A stretch of 64,000 nt of DNA, taken from Pseudothauera rhizosphaerae. GTDB taxonomy: Bacteria > Pseudomonadota > Gammaproteobacteria > Burkholderiales > Rhodocyclaceae. Positions 34,071-44,450 of the stretch are shown piece by piece. Each line of letters starts with the position of its first letter. Position 1 is the stretch's first letter. The stretch covers positions 290,586-354,585 of the forward strand of contig NZ_SSOD01000004.1 in assembly GCF_004801305.1 (NCBI RefSeq), in the 5' to 3' direction. Below the pieces are notes generated by a model. That model saw only the letters and a list, made by a program, of their open reading frames with translations, ran no database searches and was not told the DNA's origin. The position numbers were made by a program, and so were the translations under genes.

Positions 34071-34193
34071 GGACGCTGGGCCTTGGATAACGAGTTCCGA
34101 TTGTAAGGCCTTGTGCCCCGTGGCGGCGTGGCGGTCATCGAAGCTTCACCTGCGTCGGGCACAATCGCGCCGCTCACTGCGACCGGAGGCACC

Positions 34194-35990
34194 ATGCTGC
34201 ACAACGCGGGACTCGCGGTACGGCTGCGCCAGATACTGGACCGGCAGGCCTTGCACTACGTGTTCCAGCCCATCGTGGACATCGCCCGGGCCACCATCCT
34301 GGGCTACGAGGCCTTGATGCGCGGCCCTGCCGGCACCCCGCTGGAAATGCCCGACGACCTGCTGCGCGTGGCCAAGCACTGCGGCCTGGCGATGGAGCTG
34401 GAGGTGGCCGCATGCACCGGTGCGATGAGGGCCTTTGCCGCGCTGCACCTGTCCGGCAAGCTGTTCCTCAATCTCAGCGCACCGGCGATCAGCGCCTTCG
34501 GGCGCGAGGGCGGGGGCGTGCTGCTGCGCTGTGCGGTGGACGCCGGCCTGGCACCGTCGCGCCTCACGCTGGAGCTCACCGAACACGAACGCGTCGAGGA
34601 CGTGGATGCGCTGCAGAACACCTTTGCCGCGCTGGCCAGCCAGGGCGTGGGACTGGCGCTCGACGACTTCGGCGACGGACGCTCCAGCCTGCGCCTGTGG
34701 GCGCAGCTCAAGCCGCAGGTGGTGAAGCTGGACAAGTTCTTCGTGCGCGGCATCCATCGCGACAGCCGCAAGGTCGAGGTGATCCGTGCCCTCCTCGGGC
34801 TGTCGGCCGTCTTCGGCACCCCGCTGGTGGCCGAAGGCGTGGAGGAGGCCGAGGAACTGGGCGTGCTGCGCGACCTGGGTTGCCACTACGGGCAGGGCTA
34901 CCTCTTCGGGCGGCCGGTGGCGCAACCGGAGTCGGTGGTGGCCGAGCCGGCGCGCGCGGTGCTGGCCTCGTCCAAGATCGCGGTGCTGCCGAACTCCACG
35001 CCGCGCCCGGACATGGCGGAAACCATCGGCCGGCTGAAGGTGCAGGGGCCCACCATTCCGGCAGCGGCGACCAACACCGAGCTGATGCAGGTGTTCGCCC
35101 GCCACCCGGACCTGCACGCGGTGGCGGTGGTGGAGAACCACTATCCGATCGGTCTGATCAACCGGCGCAACTTCGTGGACAAGTTCGCCCAGCCGTATTC
35201 GCGCGAACTCTACGGCCGGCGGCCGTGCACGCTCTTCATGAACGCCACGCCGCTGCGCGTGGAGGCGAGCGCGCCGATGGATTCGCTGATCTCGGTGCTG
35301 ACCGGCGACGACCAGCGCTATCTCTACGAGGGCTTCATCATCACCGAGGACGGCCGCTACGCGGGGCTCGCCACCGGCGAGAGCCTGGTGCGCGCGGTGA
35401 CCGAACGGCGCATCGAGGCGGCGCGCCACGCCAACCCGCTGACTTTCCTGCCCGGCAACATTCCGATCACCGAGCACATCCGCCGCCTGCTCGACGCCGA
35501 GGCCGAGTTCGCCGCCTGCTACTTCGACCTGAACAACTTCAAGCCCTACAACGACCTCTACGGCTATTGGCGCGGCGACGAGATGATCAAGCTCGCGGCC
35601 CAGGTGATCGCCGCCCATGCCGACCTCTCGCAGGACTTCGTCGGCCACGTGGGCGGCGACGACTTCGTGGTGCTGTTCCAGAGCGAGGACTGGCGGCTGC
35701 GCTGCGAGCGCGCGGTATACGAGTTCAACCGCCGCGCGCGCGACCTGTTCGACGCCGGGGAGCTGGCCCGCGACGGCTTCGAGAGCGAGGACCGGCGCGG
35801 CTTCAAGGTGCTGTTTCCGCTCACCACGGTGGCTGCCGGCGTGGTGCATGTGACCGCCGGGCAGTTCCATTCGCCGGAAGAGGTCGCTTCGGCCGCCGCC
35901 GCGGCCAAGAAAGTGGCCAAGCAGGCCGGCAGCGGCATCCACGTGGTGCCGGGACGGTGGGTGAGGATGGTGCTGGAAGCGGCGGGCTGA
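34194..35990 (+). CDS. EAL-CBS-GGDEF cyclic-di-GMP signalling protein
   Basis: A 598-residue cytoplasmic protein with the EAL domain first (residues about 20-250), a CBS pair (about 275-400), and a C-terminal GGDEF domain (about 420-590). The EAL domain keeps the motifs of active phosphodiesterases: LGYEALMRG, LTLELTEHER, LALDDFGDGRSSL, KLDKFFVRG and VAEGVEEAEEL. The GGDEF signature is varied to VGGDDFVVLF, with YFDLNNFKPYNDLYGYWRGD before it. It may degrade c-di-GMP, with the GGDEF part either cyclase or regulatory. GGAGG lies just before ATG 34194. No sensor or membrane part is seen. Confidence 0.88.
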   Translation: MLHNAGLAVRLRQILDRQALHYVFQPIVDIARATILGYEALMRGPAGTPLEMPDDLLRVAKHCGLAMELEVAACTGAMRAFAALHLSGKLFLNLSAPAISAFGREGGGVLLRCAVDAGLAPSRLTLELTEHERVEDVDALQNTFAALASQGVGLALDDFGDGRSSLRLWAQLKPQVVKLDKFFVRGIHRDSRKVEVIRALLGLSAVFGTPLVAEGVEEAEELGVLRDLGCHYGQGYLFGRPVAQPESVVAEPARAVLASSKIAVLPNSTPRPDMAETIGRLKVQGPTIPAAATNTELMQVFARHPDLHAVAVVENHYPIGLINRRNFVDKFAQPYSRELYGRRPCTLFMNATPLRVEASAPMDSLISVLTGDDQRYLYEGFIITEDGRYAGLATGESLVRAVTERRIEAARHANPLTFLPGNIPITEHIRRLLDAEAEFAACYFDLNNFKPYNDLYGYWRGDEMIKLAAQVIAAHADLSQDFVGHVGGDDFVVLFQSEDWRLRCERAVYEFNRRARDLFDAGELARDGFESEDRRGFKVLFPLTTVAAGVVHVTAGQFHSPEEVASAAAAAKKVAKQAGSGIHVVPGRWVRMVLEAAG

Positions 35991-36024
35991 GCGCAGCCCT
36001 GCGGCTGCGCACGGGCGCCGGCGT

Positions 36025-37563
36025 TCAGTCGCCGTTGTGGTTGCGCCGCTTCTCGTTGCGCACTTCGTCCAGCAGTTCCACCCCGCCGTCCTCGTCCACG
36101 CTTTCGAGGCGCACGGTGAAGCCCCACAGGCGGGCGATGTGCTTCATGACCTCGTCGGTGGTGTCGCCCAGCGGCCGGCGCTGGTATTGCTGGTGGCGCA
36201 GGGTGAGGGAGCGGTCGCCGCGCAGGTCCACGTTCCACACCTGGATGTTCGGCTCGCGGCTGCCCAGGTTGTACTGCTCGGACAGCATCGCGCGCACCCG
36301 GCGGTAGCCGCCTTCGTCGTGGATGGCGGAAATCTCCAGGGTGTCCTCGCGCTCGTCGTCGAGCACCGCGAACAGGCGCAGGTCGCGCATGACCTTGGGC
36401 GACAGGTACTGGGCGATGAAGCTCTCGTCCTTGAAGTTGCGCATGGCGAAATCGAACACTTCCAGCCAGTTGCCGCCGGCGATGTCCGGGAACCACTGGC
36501 GGTCTTCGTCGGTGGGCTCTTCGCAGATGCGGCGGATGTCCTGCCACATGGCGAAGCCCAGCGCGTAGGGGTTGATGCCGCCGTACCAGCGGCTGTTGTA
36601 GGGCGGCTGGTACACCACGTTGGTGTGGGACTGCAGGAATTCCAGCATGAAGCTGTCGGCCAGCAGGCCTTCGTCGTACAGGCGGTTGAGCAGGGTGTAG
36701 TGCCAGAAGCTGGCCCAGCCCTCGTTCATCACCTGGGTCTGGCGCTGGGGGAAGAAGTACTGGGCGATCTTGCGCACGATGCGCACCACCTCCCGCTGCC
36801 AGGGTTCCAGCAGCGGGGCGTGCTTTTCGATGAAATAGAGCAGATTCTCTTCCGGCTCGGCGGGGAAGCGCCGCCGCCCGCCCGTGTCCTGTTGCACTTC
36901 CTGGACGGGCAGGGTGCGCCACAACTCGTTGACCTGGCCCTGCAGGTATTCCTCCCGTTCGCGCTGGCGCAGCTTCTCCTTGGCCAGCGAGAGCTTGGGC
37001 GGGCGCTTGTAGCGGTCCACGCCCAGGTTCATCAGCGCGTGGCAGGAGTCGAGCAGCAGTTCCACCTCTTCCTCGCCGTAGCGCTCCTCGCATTCGGCGA
37101 TGTAATTGCGCGCGAAGATCAGGTAGTCGATGATCGCGTCCGCATTGGTCCAGGTGCGGAACAGGTAGTTGCCCTTGAAGAAGCTGTTGTGGCCGTAGGC
37201 CGCGTGGGCGATCACCAGGCCCTGCATGGTGAGCGTGTTCTCCTCCATCAGGTAGGCGATGCAGGGGTTGGAGTTGATCACGATCTCGTAGGCCAGGCCC
37301 ATCTGGCCGCGCCGGTAGCCCTTCTCGGTGGAGAGGAATTGCTTGCCGAAGGACCAGTGGTGGTAGTTCACCGGCATGCCCACCGAGGCGTAGGCGTCCA
37401 TCATCTGCTCGGCGGTGATGATCTCGATCTGCACCGGGTAGGTGTCGAGGCCGAATTCCGCCGCCACGCGCGCGATCTCCTCATGGTAGCGGTCGATGGC
37501 CTCCAGCGTCCATTCCGAGGAGGCCGGCAGGGGCGTCCTGCGGCTGGGGGCGCGCTTCTTCAT
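36025..37563 (-). CDS. SpoVR family protein
   Basis: A 512-residue soluble protein of the SpoVR/YcgB family. It starts MKKRAPSRRTPLPASSEWTL and shows the conserved VNYHHWSFGKQFLSTEKGYR, AHAAYGHNSFFKGNYLFRTW and MNEGWASFWHYTLLNRLYDE segments, the last resembling a metal or active-site HExxx-type patch. Its role is unknown, but it is widely linked to PrkA and YeaH in stress physiology. Its start overlaps the stop of yeaH by 4 bp (ATGA), so translation is coupled. Confidence 0.92.
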   Translation of the reverse strand: MKKRAPSRRTPLPASSEWTLEAIDRYHEEIARVAAEFGLDTYPVQIEIITAEQMMDAYASVGMPVNYHHWSFGKQFLSTEKGYRRGQMGLAYEIVINSNPCIAYLMEENTLTMQGLVIAHAAYGHNSFFKGNYLFRTWTNADAIIDYLIFARNYIAECEERYGEEEVELLLDSCHALMNLGVDRYKRPPKLSLAKEKLRQREREEYLQGQVNELWRTLPVQEVQQDTGGRRRFPAEPEENLLYFIEKHAPLLEPWQREVVRIVRKIAQYFFPQRQTQVMNEGWASFWHYTLLNRLYDEGLLADSFMLEFLQSHTNVVYQPPYNSRWYGGINPYALGFAMWQDIRRICEEPTDEDRQWFPDIAGGNWLEVFDFAMRNFKDESFIAQYLSPKVMRDLRLFAVLDDEREDTLEISAIHDEGGYRRVRAMLSEQYNLGSREPNIQVWNVDLRGDRSLTLRHQQYQRRPLGDTTDEVMKHIARLWGFTVRLESVDEDGGVELLDEVRNEKRRNHNGD

Positions 37564-38825
37564 ACCAGGGTCTTCTTGAACAGTTCGCGGAATACCGGGT
37601 AGATGTCGGCCGGCGTCTCGATGCGCTGCATGGCGAAGTTGCGGTGGCTGCCCAGCAGGCGTTCGTACTCGCGCCACAGGTTCTGCGGCTCGCCCGGGGT
37701 GATCTCGATGTAGGCGAAGTGCTGACACCAGGGCAGGATGTGCCCGTCGAGCACCTGGCGGCACACGGGCGAGTCGTTGTCCCAGTTGTCGCCGTCGGAG
37801 GCCTGCGCGCCGTAGATGTTCCACTGCCCGCCGCCGTAGCGGTCCATGATGACCTCGTGCATCAGGTTGAGCGCGCTGGAGACCACCGTGCCGCCGGATT
37901 CGCGGGAGTGGAAGAACTCGTCCTCGTCCACTTCCTTGGCCACCGTGTGGTGGCGGATGAACACCACGTCGATGTGTTCGTAGCTGCGCGTCAGGAAAAG
38001 GTAGAGCAGCATGAAGAAGCGCTTGGCGATGGACTTCTTCTCCTCGTCCATGGAGCCGGAGACGTCCATCACGCAGAACATCACCGCGCTGGTGGAGGGG
38101 ATGGGCACCTTGACGCGGTTGTTGTAGCGCAGGTCGAAGCTGTCGATGAAGGGGATGCCTTCGATGCGCGCGCGCAGCCGGGTGATCTCCTCCCGCAGGG
38201 CCTGCACGCCTTCGCCGTCTTCGCCCTCGGCGGCGATCAGCTTCTCCAGTTCGCGCTGCACCTCGCGCAGGCGCGCGGCCCATGGTGCGCCCAGTGCCAG
38301 CCGGCGACCCAGCGCCCCGCGCATGGAGCGCACGATGTTGATGTTGGCCGGCGTGCCATCGGCCGTGAAGCCGGCGCGGCGGGTCTTGTAGTCGGTGATG
38401 CGGGCGAGCTGGGTACGCACCAGGTTGGGCAGAGCGAGGTCGTCGAAGAAGAGATCGAGGAACTCCTCCCGCGAGAGCTGGAAGACGAAGTCGTCCTCGT
38501 GCTCGCCCTCGTTGCTCGCCTTGCCCTGGCCGCTGCCGCCGCCACCTTCGAGCGGACGCCGGACGTGGTCGCCGGAGGAAAACTGGTCGTTGCCCGCATA
38601 GACCTGCTCGCGCACGCCGCCGCGCCCGTGCTGGAAATGGGGCTCGGACAGGTCGCGGGCCGGGATGGAGACCTGTTCGCCATTGTCCAGGTCGCGGATG
38701 GAGCGGCCCTGGATGGCTTCCGACACCGCGCGGCGGATCTGGTGGCGGAAACGGCGCATGAAGCGCTGGCGGTTCACCGCGCTCTTGTTCTTGCTGTCGA
38801 ACCGCCGGTCGATGATGCGGACCAT
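37560..38825 (-). CDS. yeaH: YeaH/DUF444 von Willebrand factor A-like protein
   Basis: A 421-residue protein. The N-terminus (MVRIIDRRFDSKNKSAVNRQ) and the Gly/Gln-rich linker are typical of DUF444. The C-terminal VWA-like domain has the MIDAS motif MFCVMDVSGSMDEEKKSIAK. The pair yeaG-yeaH in E. coli responds to nitrogen starvation and other stresses. It lies between prkA and spoVR and overlaps spoVR by 4 bp. Confidence 0.92.
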   Translation of the reverse strand: MVRIIDRRFDSKNKSAVNRQRFMRRFRHQIRRAVSEAIQGRSIRDLDNGEQVSIPARDLSEPHFQHGRGGVREQVYAGNDQFSSGDHVRRPLEGGGGSGQGKASNEGEHEDDFVFQLSREEFLDLFFDDLALPNLVRTQLARITDYKTRRAGFTADGTPANINIVRSMRGALGRRLALGAPWAARLREVQRELEKLIAAEGEDGEGVQALREEITRLRARIEGIPFIDSFDLRYNNRVKVPIPSTSAVMFCVMDVSGSMDEEKKSIAKRFFMLLYLFLTRSYEHIDVVFIRHHTVAKEVDEDEFFHSRESGGTVVSSALNLMHEVIMDRYGGGQWNIYGAQASDGDNWDNDSPVCRQVLDGHILPWCQHFAYIEITPGEPQNLWREYERLLGSHRNFAMQRIETPADIYPVFRELFKKTLV

Positions 38826-38878
38826 GTGAGCGTCACTCCGGCACGCAGGCCGTGCGGCCCGCGCGCATCGAATCGTTG

Positions 38879-38926
38879 GGGCGCCGGGAGGTCCGGCGCC
38901 CGTTCGTCCCGGCTCCGCGCCGGGAC
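38879..38926. repeat. two adjacent hairpins between prkA and yeaH
   Basis: GGGCGCCGG (38879-38887) pairs perfectly with CCGGCGCCC (38893-38901), and GTCCCGGC (38906-38913) pairs with GCCGGGAC (38919-38926). No U-run follows on the transcribed (minus) strand. They may stabilise the prkA 3' end or partly attenuate yeaH-spoVR. Confidence 0.5.
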
Positions 38927-38930
38927 GGGC

Positions 38931-40853
38931 TCAGGTGCTCTTGCGCACGCGCAGATACCACTCGCACAGCAGGCGCACCTGCTTCTCGGTGTAGCCCTTC
39001 TCGATCATGCGGTTGACGAAGTCCTGGTGCTTCTTCTGCTCGTCGCCGCTGGCCTTGGCGTTGAAACTGATGACCGGCAGCAGGTCCTCGGTGTTGGAGA
39101 ACATCTTCTTCTCGATCACGCCGCGCAGCTTCTCGTAGCTGGTCCAGCTCGGATTCTTGCCGCCGTTCTTGGCCCGGGCGCGCAGCACGAAGTTCACCAC
39201 CTCGTTGCGGAAGTCCTTCGGGTTGCTGATGCCGGCCGGCTTCTCGATCTTTTCCAGTTCGTCGTTGAGCGCGTTGCGGTCGAGGATCTCGCCGGTGTTG
39301 GGGTCGCGGAATTCCTGGTCCTGGATCCAGAAGTCGGCGTAGGTGCAGTAGCGGTCGAAGATGTTCTGGCCGTACTCGGAGTAGCTCTCCAGGTAGGCGG
39401 TCTGGATTTCCTTGCCGATGAACTCGGCGTAGCGCGGGGCGAGGAACTCCTTGATGAAGCCCAGGTAGCGCGCCTCGGTCTCCGGCGTGTACTGTTCCTG
39501 CTCGATCTGCTGTTCCAATACGTACATCAGGTGTACCGGATTGGCCGCCACCTCGCGGTGGTCGAAGTTGAACACCCGTGACAGCACCTTGAAGGCGAAG
39601 CGCGTGGACAGCCCGGTCATGCCTTCGTCCACCCCGGCGTAGTCGCGGTATTCCTGGAAGCTCTTGGCCTTGGGATCGGTGTCCTTGAGGTTTTCGCCGT
39701 CGTACACCCGCATCTTGGAATAGATGCTGGAATTCTCCGGCTCCTTCAGACGCGACAGCACGGCGAACTGCGCCATCATGCGCAGCGTGTCCGGGGCGCA
39801 CGGCGCTTCCGACAGGGAACTGTGCACGAGCAGCTTGTCGTAGATGCGGATCTCGTCGGAAACGCGCAGGCAGTAGGGCACCTTGACCGTGAAGATGCGG
39901 TCGAGGAAGGCCTCGTTGTTCTTGTTGTTCTTGAACGCGACCCATTCGGACTCGTTGGAGTGGGCCATCACGATGCCGTCGAAGGGGATCGCGCCGAAGC
40001 CCTCGGTGCCCTTGTAGTTGCCTTCCTGGGTGGCGGTGAGCAAGGGGTGCAGCACCTTGATCGGCGCCTTGAACATCTCCACGAACTCCAGCAGGCCGCG
40101 GTTGGCCAGGCACAGGCCGCCGGAGTAGCTGTAGGCGTCCGGGTCGTCCTGGGAATACTCTTCGAGCTTGCGGATGTCGATCTTGCCCACCAGCGAGGAG
40201 ATGTCCTGGTTGTTCTCGTCGCCAGGCTCGGTCTTGGCCACCGCGATCTGGCGCAGCACCGAGGGGCGCAGCTTGACCACGCGGAACCTGGTGATGTCGC
40301 CGCCGAACTCGTGCAGGCGCTTCACCGCCCACGGGCTCATGATGGTGTTGAGGTAACGCCGCGGGATGCCGAAGTCGTCCTCCAGCAGCGCGCCGTCTTC
40401 CTGCGGGTCGAAGAGCCCCAGCGGCGATTCGTGTACCGGCGAGCCCTTGATGGCGTAGAAGGGCACCTTCTCGATCAGGCTCTTCAGTTTTTCGGCCAGG
40501 GAGGACTTGCCGCCGCCCACCGGTCCGAGCAGGTAGAGGATCTGTTTCTTTTCCTCCAGCCCCTGCGCGCCGTGTCGGAAGTACGACACGATGTGCTCGA
40601 TGACTTCCTCCATGCCGTAGAAGTCGCGGAAGGCCGGATAGAGGCGCAGCACCTTGTTGGAGAAGATGCGCGACAGGCGTGGATCGAGCCGCGTGTCGAC
40701 CAGTTCCGGCTCGCCGATCGCCATCAGCATGCGCTCGGCGGAGGTGGCGTAGGCCGACCGGTCGTGCTTGCACAGTTCCAGGTATTCCTGGATCGACATC
40801 TCTTCTTCACGGGCCGATTCGAAACGCGTCTGGTACGCATTGAAGATGCTCAT
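38931..40853 (-). CDS. prkA: PrkA serine protein kinase (YeaG)
   Basis: A 640-residue AAA-type protein kinase. The N-terminal AAA domain has the P-loop LYLLGPVGGGKSSLAEKLKS and SPVHESPLGLFDPQEDGALL. The C-terminal kinase-like domain holds IYSKMRVYDGENLKDTDPKA and FLAPRYAEFIGKEIQTAYLE. It starts MSIFNAYQTRFESAREEEMS. It is the first gene of the prkA-yeaH-spoVR group, transcribed leftward; promoters would lie in the 298-bp gap shared with tig. In enterics this kinase has a role in stress and nutrient limitation; its targets here are unknown. Confidence 0.93.
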   Translation of the reverse strand: MSIFNAYQTRFESAREEEMSIQEYLELCKHDRSAYATSAERMLMAIGEPELVDTRLDPRLSRIFSNKVLRLYPAFRDFYGMEEVIEHIVSYFRHGAQGLEEKKQILYLLGPVGGGKSSLAEKLKSLIEKVPFYAIKGSPVHESPLGLFDPQEDGALLEDDFGIPRRYLNTIMSPWAVKRLHEFGGDITRFRVVKLRPSVLRQIAVAKTEPGDENNQDISSLVGKIDIRKLEEYSQDDPDAYSYSGGLCLANRGLLEFVEMFKAPIKVLHPLLTATQEGNYKGTEGFGAIPFDGIVMAHSNESEWVAFKNNKNNEAFLDRIFTVKVPYCLRVSDEIRIYDKLLVHSSLSEAPCAPDTLRMMAQFAVLSRLKEPENSSIYSKMRVYDGENLKDTDPKAKSFQEYRDYAGVDEGMTGLSTRFAFKVLSRVFNFDHREVAANPVHLMYVLEQQIEQEQYTPETEARYLGFIKEFLAPRYAEFIGKEIQTAYLESYSEYGQNIFDRYCTYADFWIQDQEFRDPNTGEILDRNALNDELEKIEKPAGISNPKDFRNEVVNFVLRARAKNGGKNPSWTSYEKLRGVIEKKMFSNTEDLLPVISFNAKASGDEQKKHQDFVNRMIEKGYTEKQVRLLCEWYLRVRKST

Positions 40854-41038
40854 GTCGCCGTTCCTCCGTTGTGGGTACAGCTTGCGGCGCCCGGGGTCGG
40901 CGCCGACCGGACCGTGCCGGCATCACTCGTGAGATAGAGGTCCATGCCCCGAGTTCCGTGCCTTGCGAGGGCCAGTGTTGCAAAGGCCCGCGCCCCATTC
41001 TCCGCCCGCCGGGCGCTGGAAGGAAGGCCCAGGCCCTG

Positions 41039-41047
41039 TGTTAGAAT
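41039..41047 (+). promoter_or_regulatory. extended -10 promoter of tig (candidate)
   Basis: TGTTAGAAT fits an extended -10 (TG-N-TAGAAT) about 105 bp upstream of the tig start, with no clear -35. The rest of the 298-bp prkA-tig gap (40854-41151) shows no gene. Confidence 0.45.
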
Positions 41048-41151
41048 CCAGGTTTGTTCGCAACATGCGTCCGCATATTCCCGGCTCGCCGCCGGCACAG
41101 CCGCACCCCGGGCGGCGCGGGCGCAATCATTGACTTCTCAGGGATCATTTA

Positions 41152-42465
41152 ATGCAAACCAACCAGGAATCGCAAAGCTCGCTCGAGCGCCGTATCGACA
41201 TGTCCGTGCCGGCGGCGGCCATCGAACAGGAAGTGGCCACCCGTCTGAAGCGCATGGCGCGCACCGTGAAGATGCCCGGCTTCCGTCCCGGCAAGGTGCC
41301 GCTGAAGATCGTCGAGCAGACCCATGGCGCCCAGGCGCGCTCTGAGGCGATCGGTGCCGCGGTGGAGAAGGCTTTCGTCGAACAGGTTCGGGAACAGAAC
41401 TTGCGTGTGGCTGGTTATCCGCGCATCGAGCCGAAGCAGGGCGAAGGCGAGGGCGCTGTGGAAGTGCTCGCATTCACCGCGGTGTTCGAGGTCTATCCGG
41501 AAGTCGCCCTGGGCGACCTGTCCAGCCAGGCCATCGAGCGCCCGCTGCTGGAAGTGGGCGAGGCGGAAGTGGACAAGACCCTGGACGTGCTGCGCAAGCA
41601 GCGCACCACGTATGAAGCGGCCGACAAGGCGGCCGAGGACGGCGACCGGGTGGTGATCGATTTCACCGGCCGCAAGGATGGCGAGGTGTTCGAGGGTGGC
41701 CAGGCGCAGGATTTCCCCTTCGTGCTGGGCGCCGGTTCGATGCTGAAGGATTTCGAGGACGCGGTGCGCGGTCTAAAGTCGGGTGAAAGCAAGACTTTCG
41801 ACATGACCTTCCCCGAGGACTACCATGCCGCGCAACTGGCCGGCAAACAGGTGCAGTTCGAGGTGGCGCTCAAGAAGGTCGAAGCGCCCCGTCTGCCGGA
41901 AGTCGATGCCGATCTCGCCCGTGCGCTGGGCGTGGCCGATGGCGACGTGGCCAAGCTGCGCGAGGAAGTGAAGGCCAACCTGGTGCGTGAAGTGAAGCGC
42001 CGCATCCAGGCGAAGGTGAAGGAACAGGTGATGGAGGCCCTGCTGGCGGTCAACCCGATCGAAGTGCCCAAGGCGCTGGTCGAGGCGGAAGCCCAGCAAC
42101 TGGCCGACAACGCCAAACGCGATCTGGAGGCCCGCGGCCTGAAGGGCAAGGACATTCCGGTGAACGCGGGCTGGTTCATGGACCAGGCGGTGCGCCGGGT
42201 CAAGCTGGGCCTGATCATGGCCGAACTGGTGAAGGCGAAGGAACTGCACGCCAAGCCGGAGCAGATCCGCACGCTGGTCGAGGACATGGCGCAGAGCTAT
42301 GAAGACCCGGCCGAACTGGTGCGCTGGTACTATGCCCAGCCGGAGCGCCTGGCGCAGGCCGAGGCGGTGGTGATCGAGGACAACGTGGTCGCCTGGGCGG
42401 TGGCCGAAGCCAAGACCGCCGACAAGGCGGTGTCTTTTGACGAACTGATGGGAAACGCGGCCTGA
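41152..42465 (+). CDS. tig: trigger factor, ribosome-associated chaperone and prolyl isomerase
   Basis: A 437-residue trigger factor. The N-terminal ribosome-binding domain carries the signature near [20 protein letters not shown]. The middle FKBP-type domain has [20 protein letters not shown] and [20 protein letters not shown]. The C-terminal helical chaperone domain follows. It helps nascent proteins fold at the ribosome exit. CAGGGA precedes the ATG. It begins the tig-clpP-clpX-lon cluster, 19 bp before clpP. Confidence 0.96.
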   Translation: MQTNQESQSSLERRIDMSVPAAAIEQEVATRLKRMARTVKMPGFRPGKVPLKIVEQTHGAQARSEAIGAAVEKAFVEQVREQNLRVAGYPRIEPKQGEGEGAVEVLAFTAVFEVYPEVALGDLSSQAIERPLLEVGEAEVDKTLDVLRKQRTTYEAADKAAEDGDRVVIDFTGRKDGEVFEGGQAQDFPFVLGAGSMLKDFEDAVRGLKSGESKTFDMTFPEDYHAAQLAGKQVQFEVALKKVEAPRLPEVDADLARALGVADGDVAKLREEVKANLVREVKRRIQAKVKEQVMEALLAVNPIEVPKALVEAEAQQLADNAKRDLEARGLKGKDIPVNAGWFMDQAVRRVKLGLIMAELVKAKELHAKPEQIRTLVEDMAQSYEDPAELVRWYYAQPERLAQAEAVVIEDNVVAWAVAEAKTADKAVSFDELMGNAA

Positions 42466-42484
42466 AGCCGCGAGAGAGCGAGCG

Positions 42485-43123
42485 ATGAACAAGGCAACGC
42501 CACAGCTTGGCAGCAACTGGGACCCGGTCGGCCTCGGCCTGGTGCCGATGGTGGTCGAACAGAGCGGGCGCGGCGAGCGCGCCTACGACATCTATTCGCG
42601 CCTCCTGAAGGAGCGGGTGGTGTTCCTGGTCGGTCCGGTCAACGACGTCACGGCCAACCTGATCGTCGCCCAGCTCCTGTTCCTGGAGTCCGAGAACCCG
42701 GACAAGGACATCCACTTCTACATCAACTCGCCGGGCGGCTCGGTCACCGCCGGCATGGCCATCTACGACACCATGCAGTTCGTCAAGCCGCACGTGAGCA
42801 CCCTGTGCATCGGCCAGGCCGCGAGCATGGGTGCCTTCCTGCTGGCCGCCGGCGAGAAGGGCAAGCGCTACTGTCTGCCCAACTCGCGGGTGATGATCCA
42901 CCAGCCGCTGGGCGGTTTCCAGGGCCAGGCCTCGGACATCGAGATTCATGCGCGCGAGATCCTCTACCTGCGCGAGCGGCTGAACGGCATGCTGGCCAAG
43001 CACACCGGGCAGAGCGTGGAACAGATCGAGAAGGACACCGATCGCGACAACTTCATGTCGGCGACCGCCGCCGTCGAGTACGGCTTGGTGGACCAGGTGC
43101 TGACCAGCCGGACCGATTCCTGA
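42485..43123 (+). CDS. clpP: ATP-dependent Clp protease proteolytic subunit
   Basis: A 212-residue serine peptidase. The catalytic Ser lies in [20 protein letters not shown] and the His in [40 protein letters not shown] is the oxyanion region. A short N-terminal extension before [20 protein letters not shown] is normal. It forms the 14-mer degradation chamber with ClpX, whose gene follows 19 bp downstream. Confidence 0.97.
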   Translation: MNKATPQLGSNWDPVGLGLVPMVVEQSGRGERAYDIYSRLLKERVVFLVGPVNDVTANLIVAQLLFLESENPDKDIHFYINSPGGSVTAGMAIYDTMQFVKPHVSTLCIGQAASMGAFLLAAGEKGKRYCLPNSRVMIHQPLGGFQGQASDIEIHAREILYLRERLNGMLAKHTGQSVEQIEKDTDRDNFMSATAAVEYGLVDQVLTSRTDS

Positions 43124-43142
43124 ACGACCAGCGAGGAAGACC

Positions 43143-44411
43143 ATGACGGAAAAGAAGACGGGCGGCGACAAGCTGCTGTACTGCTCGTTCTGTGGCAAGA
43201 GCCAGCACGAGGTCCGCAAGCTGATCGCGGGTCCGTCGGTCTTCATCTGCGACGAGTGCATCGAGCTGTGCAACGACATCATCCGCGACGAGATCGCCGG
43301 CGACGGCGGTGCGGAGGGCGAGGGCAGCAGCCTGCCCACGCCGCAGGAGATCTGCGACATCCTCGACCAGTACGTGATCGGCCAGGGCCAGGCCAAGCGC
43401 AACCTGGCGGTGGCGGTGTACAACCACTACAAGCGCCTGCGCCACATCTCCGGGCGTGACGACGACGTGGAGCTGTCCAAGAGCAACATCCTGCTGATCG
43501 GCCCCACCGGTTCCGGCAAGACCCTGCTCGCGCAGACCCTGGCGCGCCTGCTCAACGTGCCCTTCGTGATGGCCGACGCCACCACCCTCACCGAAGCCGG
43601 CTACGTGGGCGAGGACGTGGAGAACATCATCCAGAAGCTGCTGCAGAAGTGCGACTACGACGTGGAGCGCGCCCAGCACGGCATCGTCTACATCGACGAG
43701 ATCGACAAGATCTCGCGCAAGTCGGACAACCCCTCCATCACCCGCGACGTTTCGGGCGAGGGCGTGCAGCAGGCGCTGCTCAAGCTGATCGAAGGCACCA
43801 TCGCCTCGATTCCGCCCCAGGGCGGGCGCAAGCATCCGAACCAGGACTTCATCCAGGTCGATACGACCAACATCCTGTTCGTCTGCGGCGGCGCCTTCGA
43901 CGGGCTGGACAAGGTCATCCGCGACCGCACCGAGAAGGCCGGCATCGGCTTCGGCGCCGAGGTCAAGAGCCGCCAGGGCAAGAACCTCACCGAGACCTTC
44001 CGCCAGGTGGAGCCCGAGGACCTGGTCAAGTTCGGCCTGATTCCCGAGTTCGTCGGCCGCCTGCCGGTGGTCGCCACGCTGCAGGAACTCGACGAGGACG
44101 CGCTGATCAAGATCCTCGTGGAGCCGAAGAACGCGCTGGTCAAGCAGTACCAGAAGCTGTTCTCCATGGAAGGCGTGGATCTCGAGTTCCGCACCCCCGC
44201 GCTGCATGCGGTGGCGCGCAAGGCCATCCGCCGCAAGACGGGCGCACGCGGGCTGCGCTCCATCCTGGAGGCGGCGCTGCTGGACATCATGTACGAACTG
44301 CCTACGATGAAATCGGTGGAAAAGGTCGTCATCGACGAGAACACCATCGAGGAGGGCGGAAAACCCCTGCTGATCTACGCCGATCAGCCGAAGGTGTCCG
44401 GATCCAACTGA
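43143..44411 (+). CDS. clpX: ATP-dependent Clp protease ATP-binding subunit ClpX
   Basis: A 422-residue unfoldase. The N-terminal zinc finger has its four Cys in [17 protein letters not shown] and [12 protein letters not shown]. Walker A is [20 protein letters not shown], Walker B is [18 protein letters not shown], and pore and sensor segments follow ([20 protein letters not shown]). It delivers substrates to ClpP. The length and order are normal. The gene is followed by the lon promoter region. Confidence 0.97.
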   Translation: MTEKKTGGDKLLYCSFCGKSQHEVRKLIAGPSVFICDECIELCNDIIRDEIAGDGGAEGEGSSLPTPQEICDILDQYVIGQGQAKRNLAVAVYNHYKRLRHISGRDDDVELSKSNILLIGPTGSGKTLLAQTLARLLNVPFVMADATTLTEAGYVGEDVENIIQKLLQKCDYDVERAQHGIVYIDEIDKISRKSDNPSITRDVSGEGVQQALLKLIEGTIASIPPQGGRKHPNQDFIQVDTTNILFVCGGAFDGLDKVIRDRTEKAGIGFGAEVKSRQGKNLTETFRQVEPEDLVKFGLIPEFVGRLPVVATLQELDEDALIKILVEPKNALVKQYQKLFSMEGVDLEFRTPALHAVARKAIRRKTGARGLRSILEAALLDIMYELPTMKSVEKVVIDENTIEEGGKPLLIYADQPKVSGSN

Positions 44412-44424
44412 TCCGGGCCTGCCG

Positions 44425-44450
44425 CTTGAATTTCACGCTTGAGCCCATAT
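44425..44450 (+). promoter_or_regulatory. sigma-32 heat-shock promoter of lon (candidate)
   Basis: CTTGAA at 44425-44430 and CCCATAT at 44444-44450 are 13 bp apart, close to the sigma-32 consensus CTTGAAA-N11-16-CCCCATNT. It lies 34 bp upstream of the lon start, and lon is a known sigma-32 gene. Confidence 0.6.
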
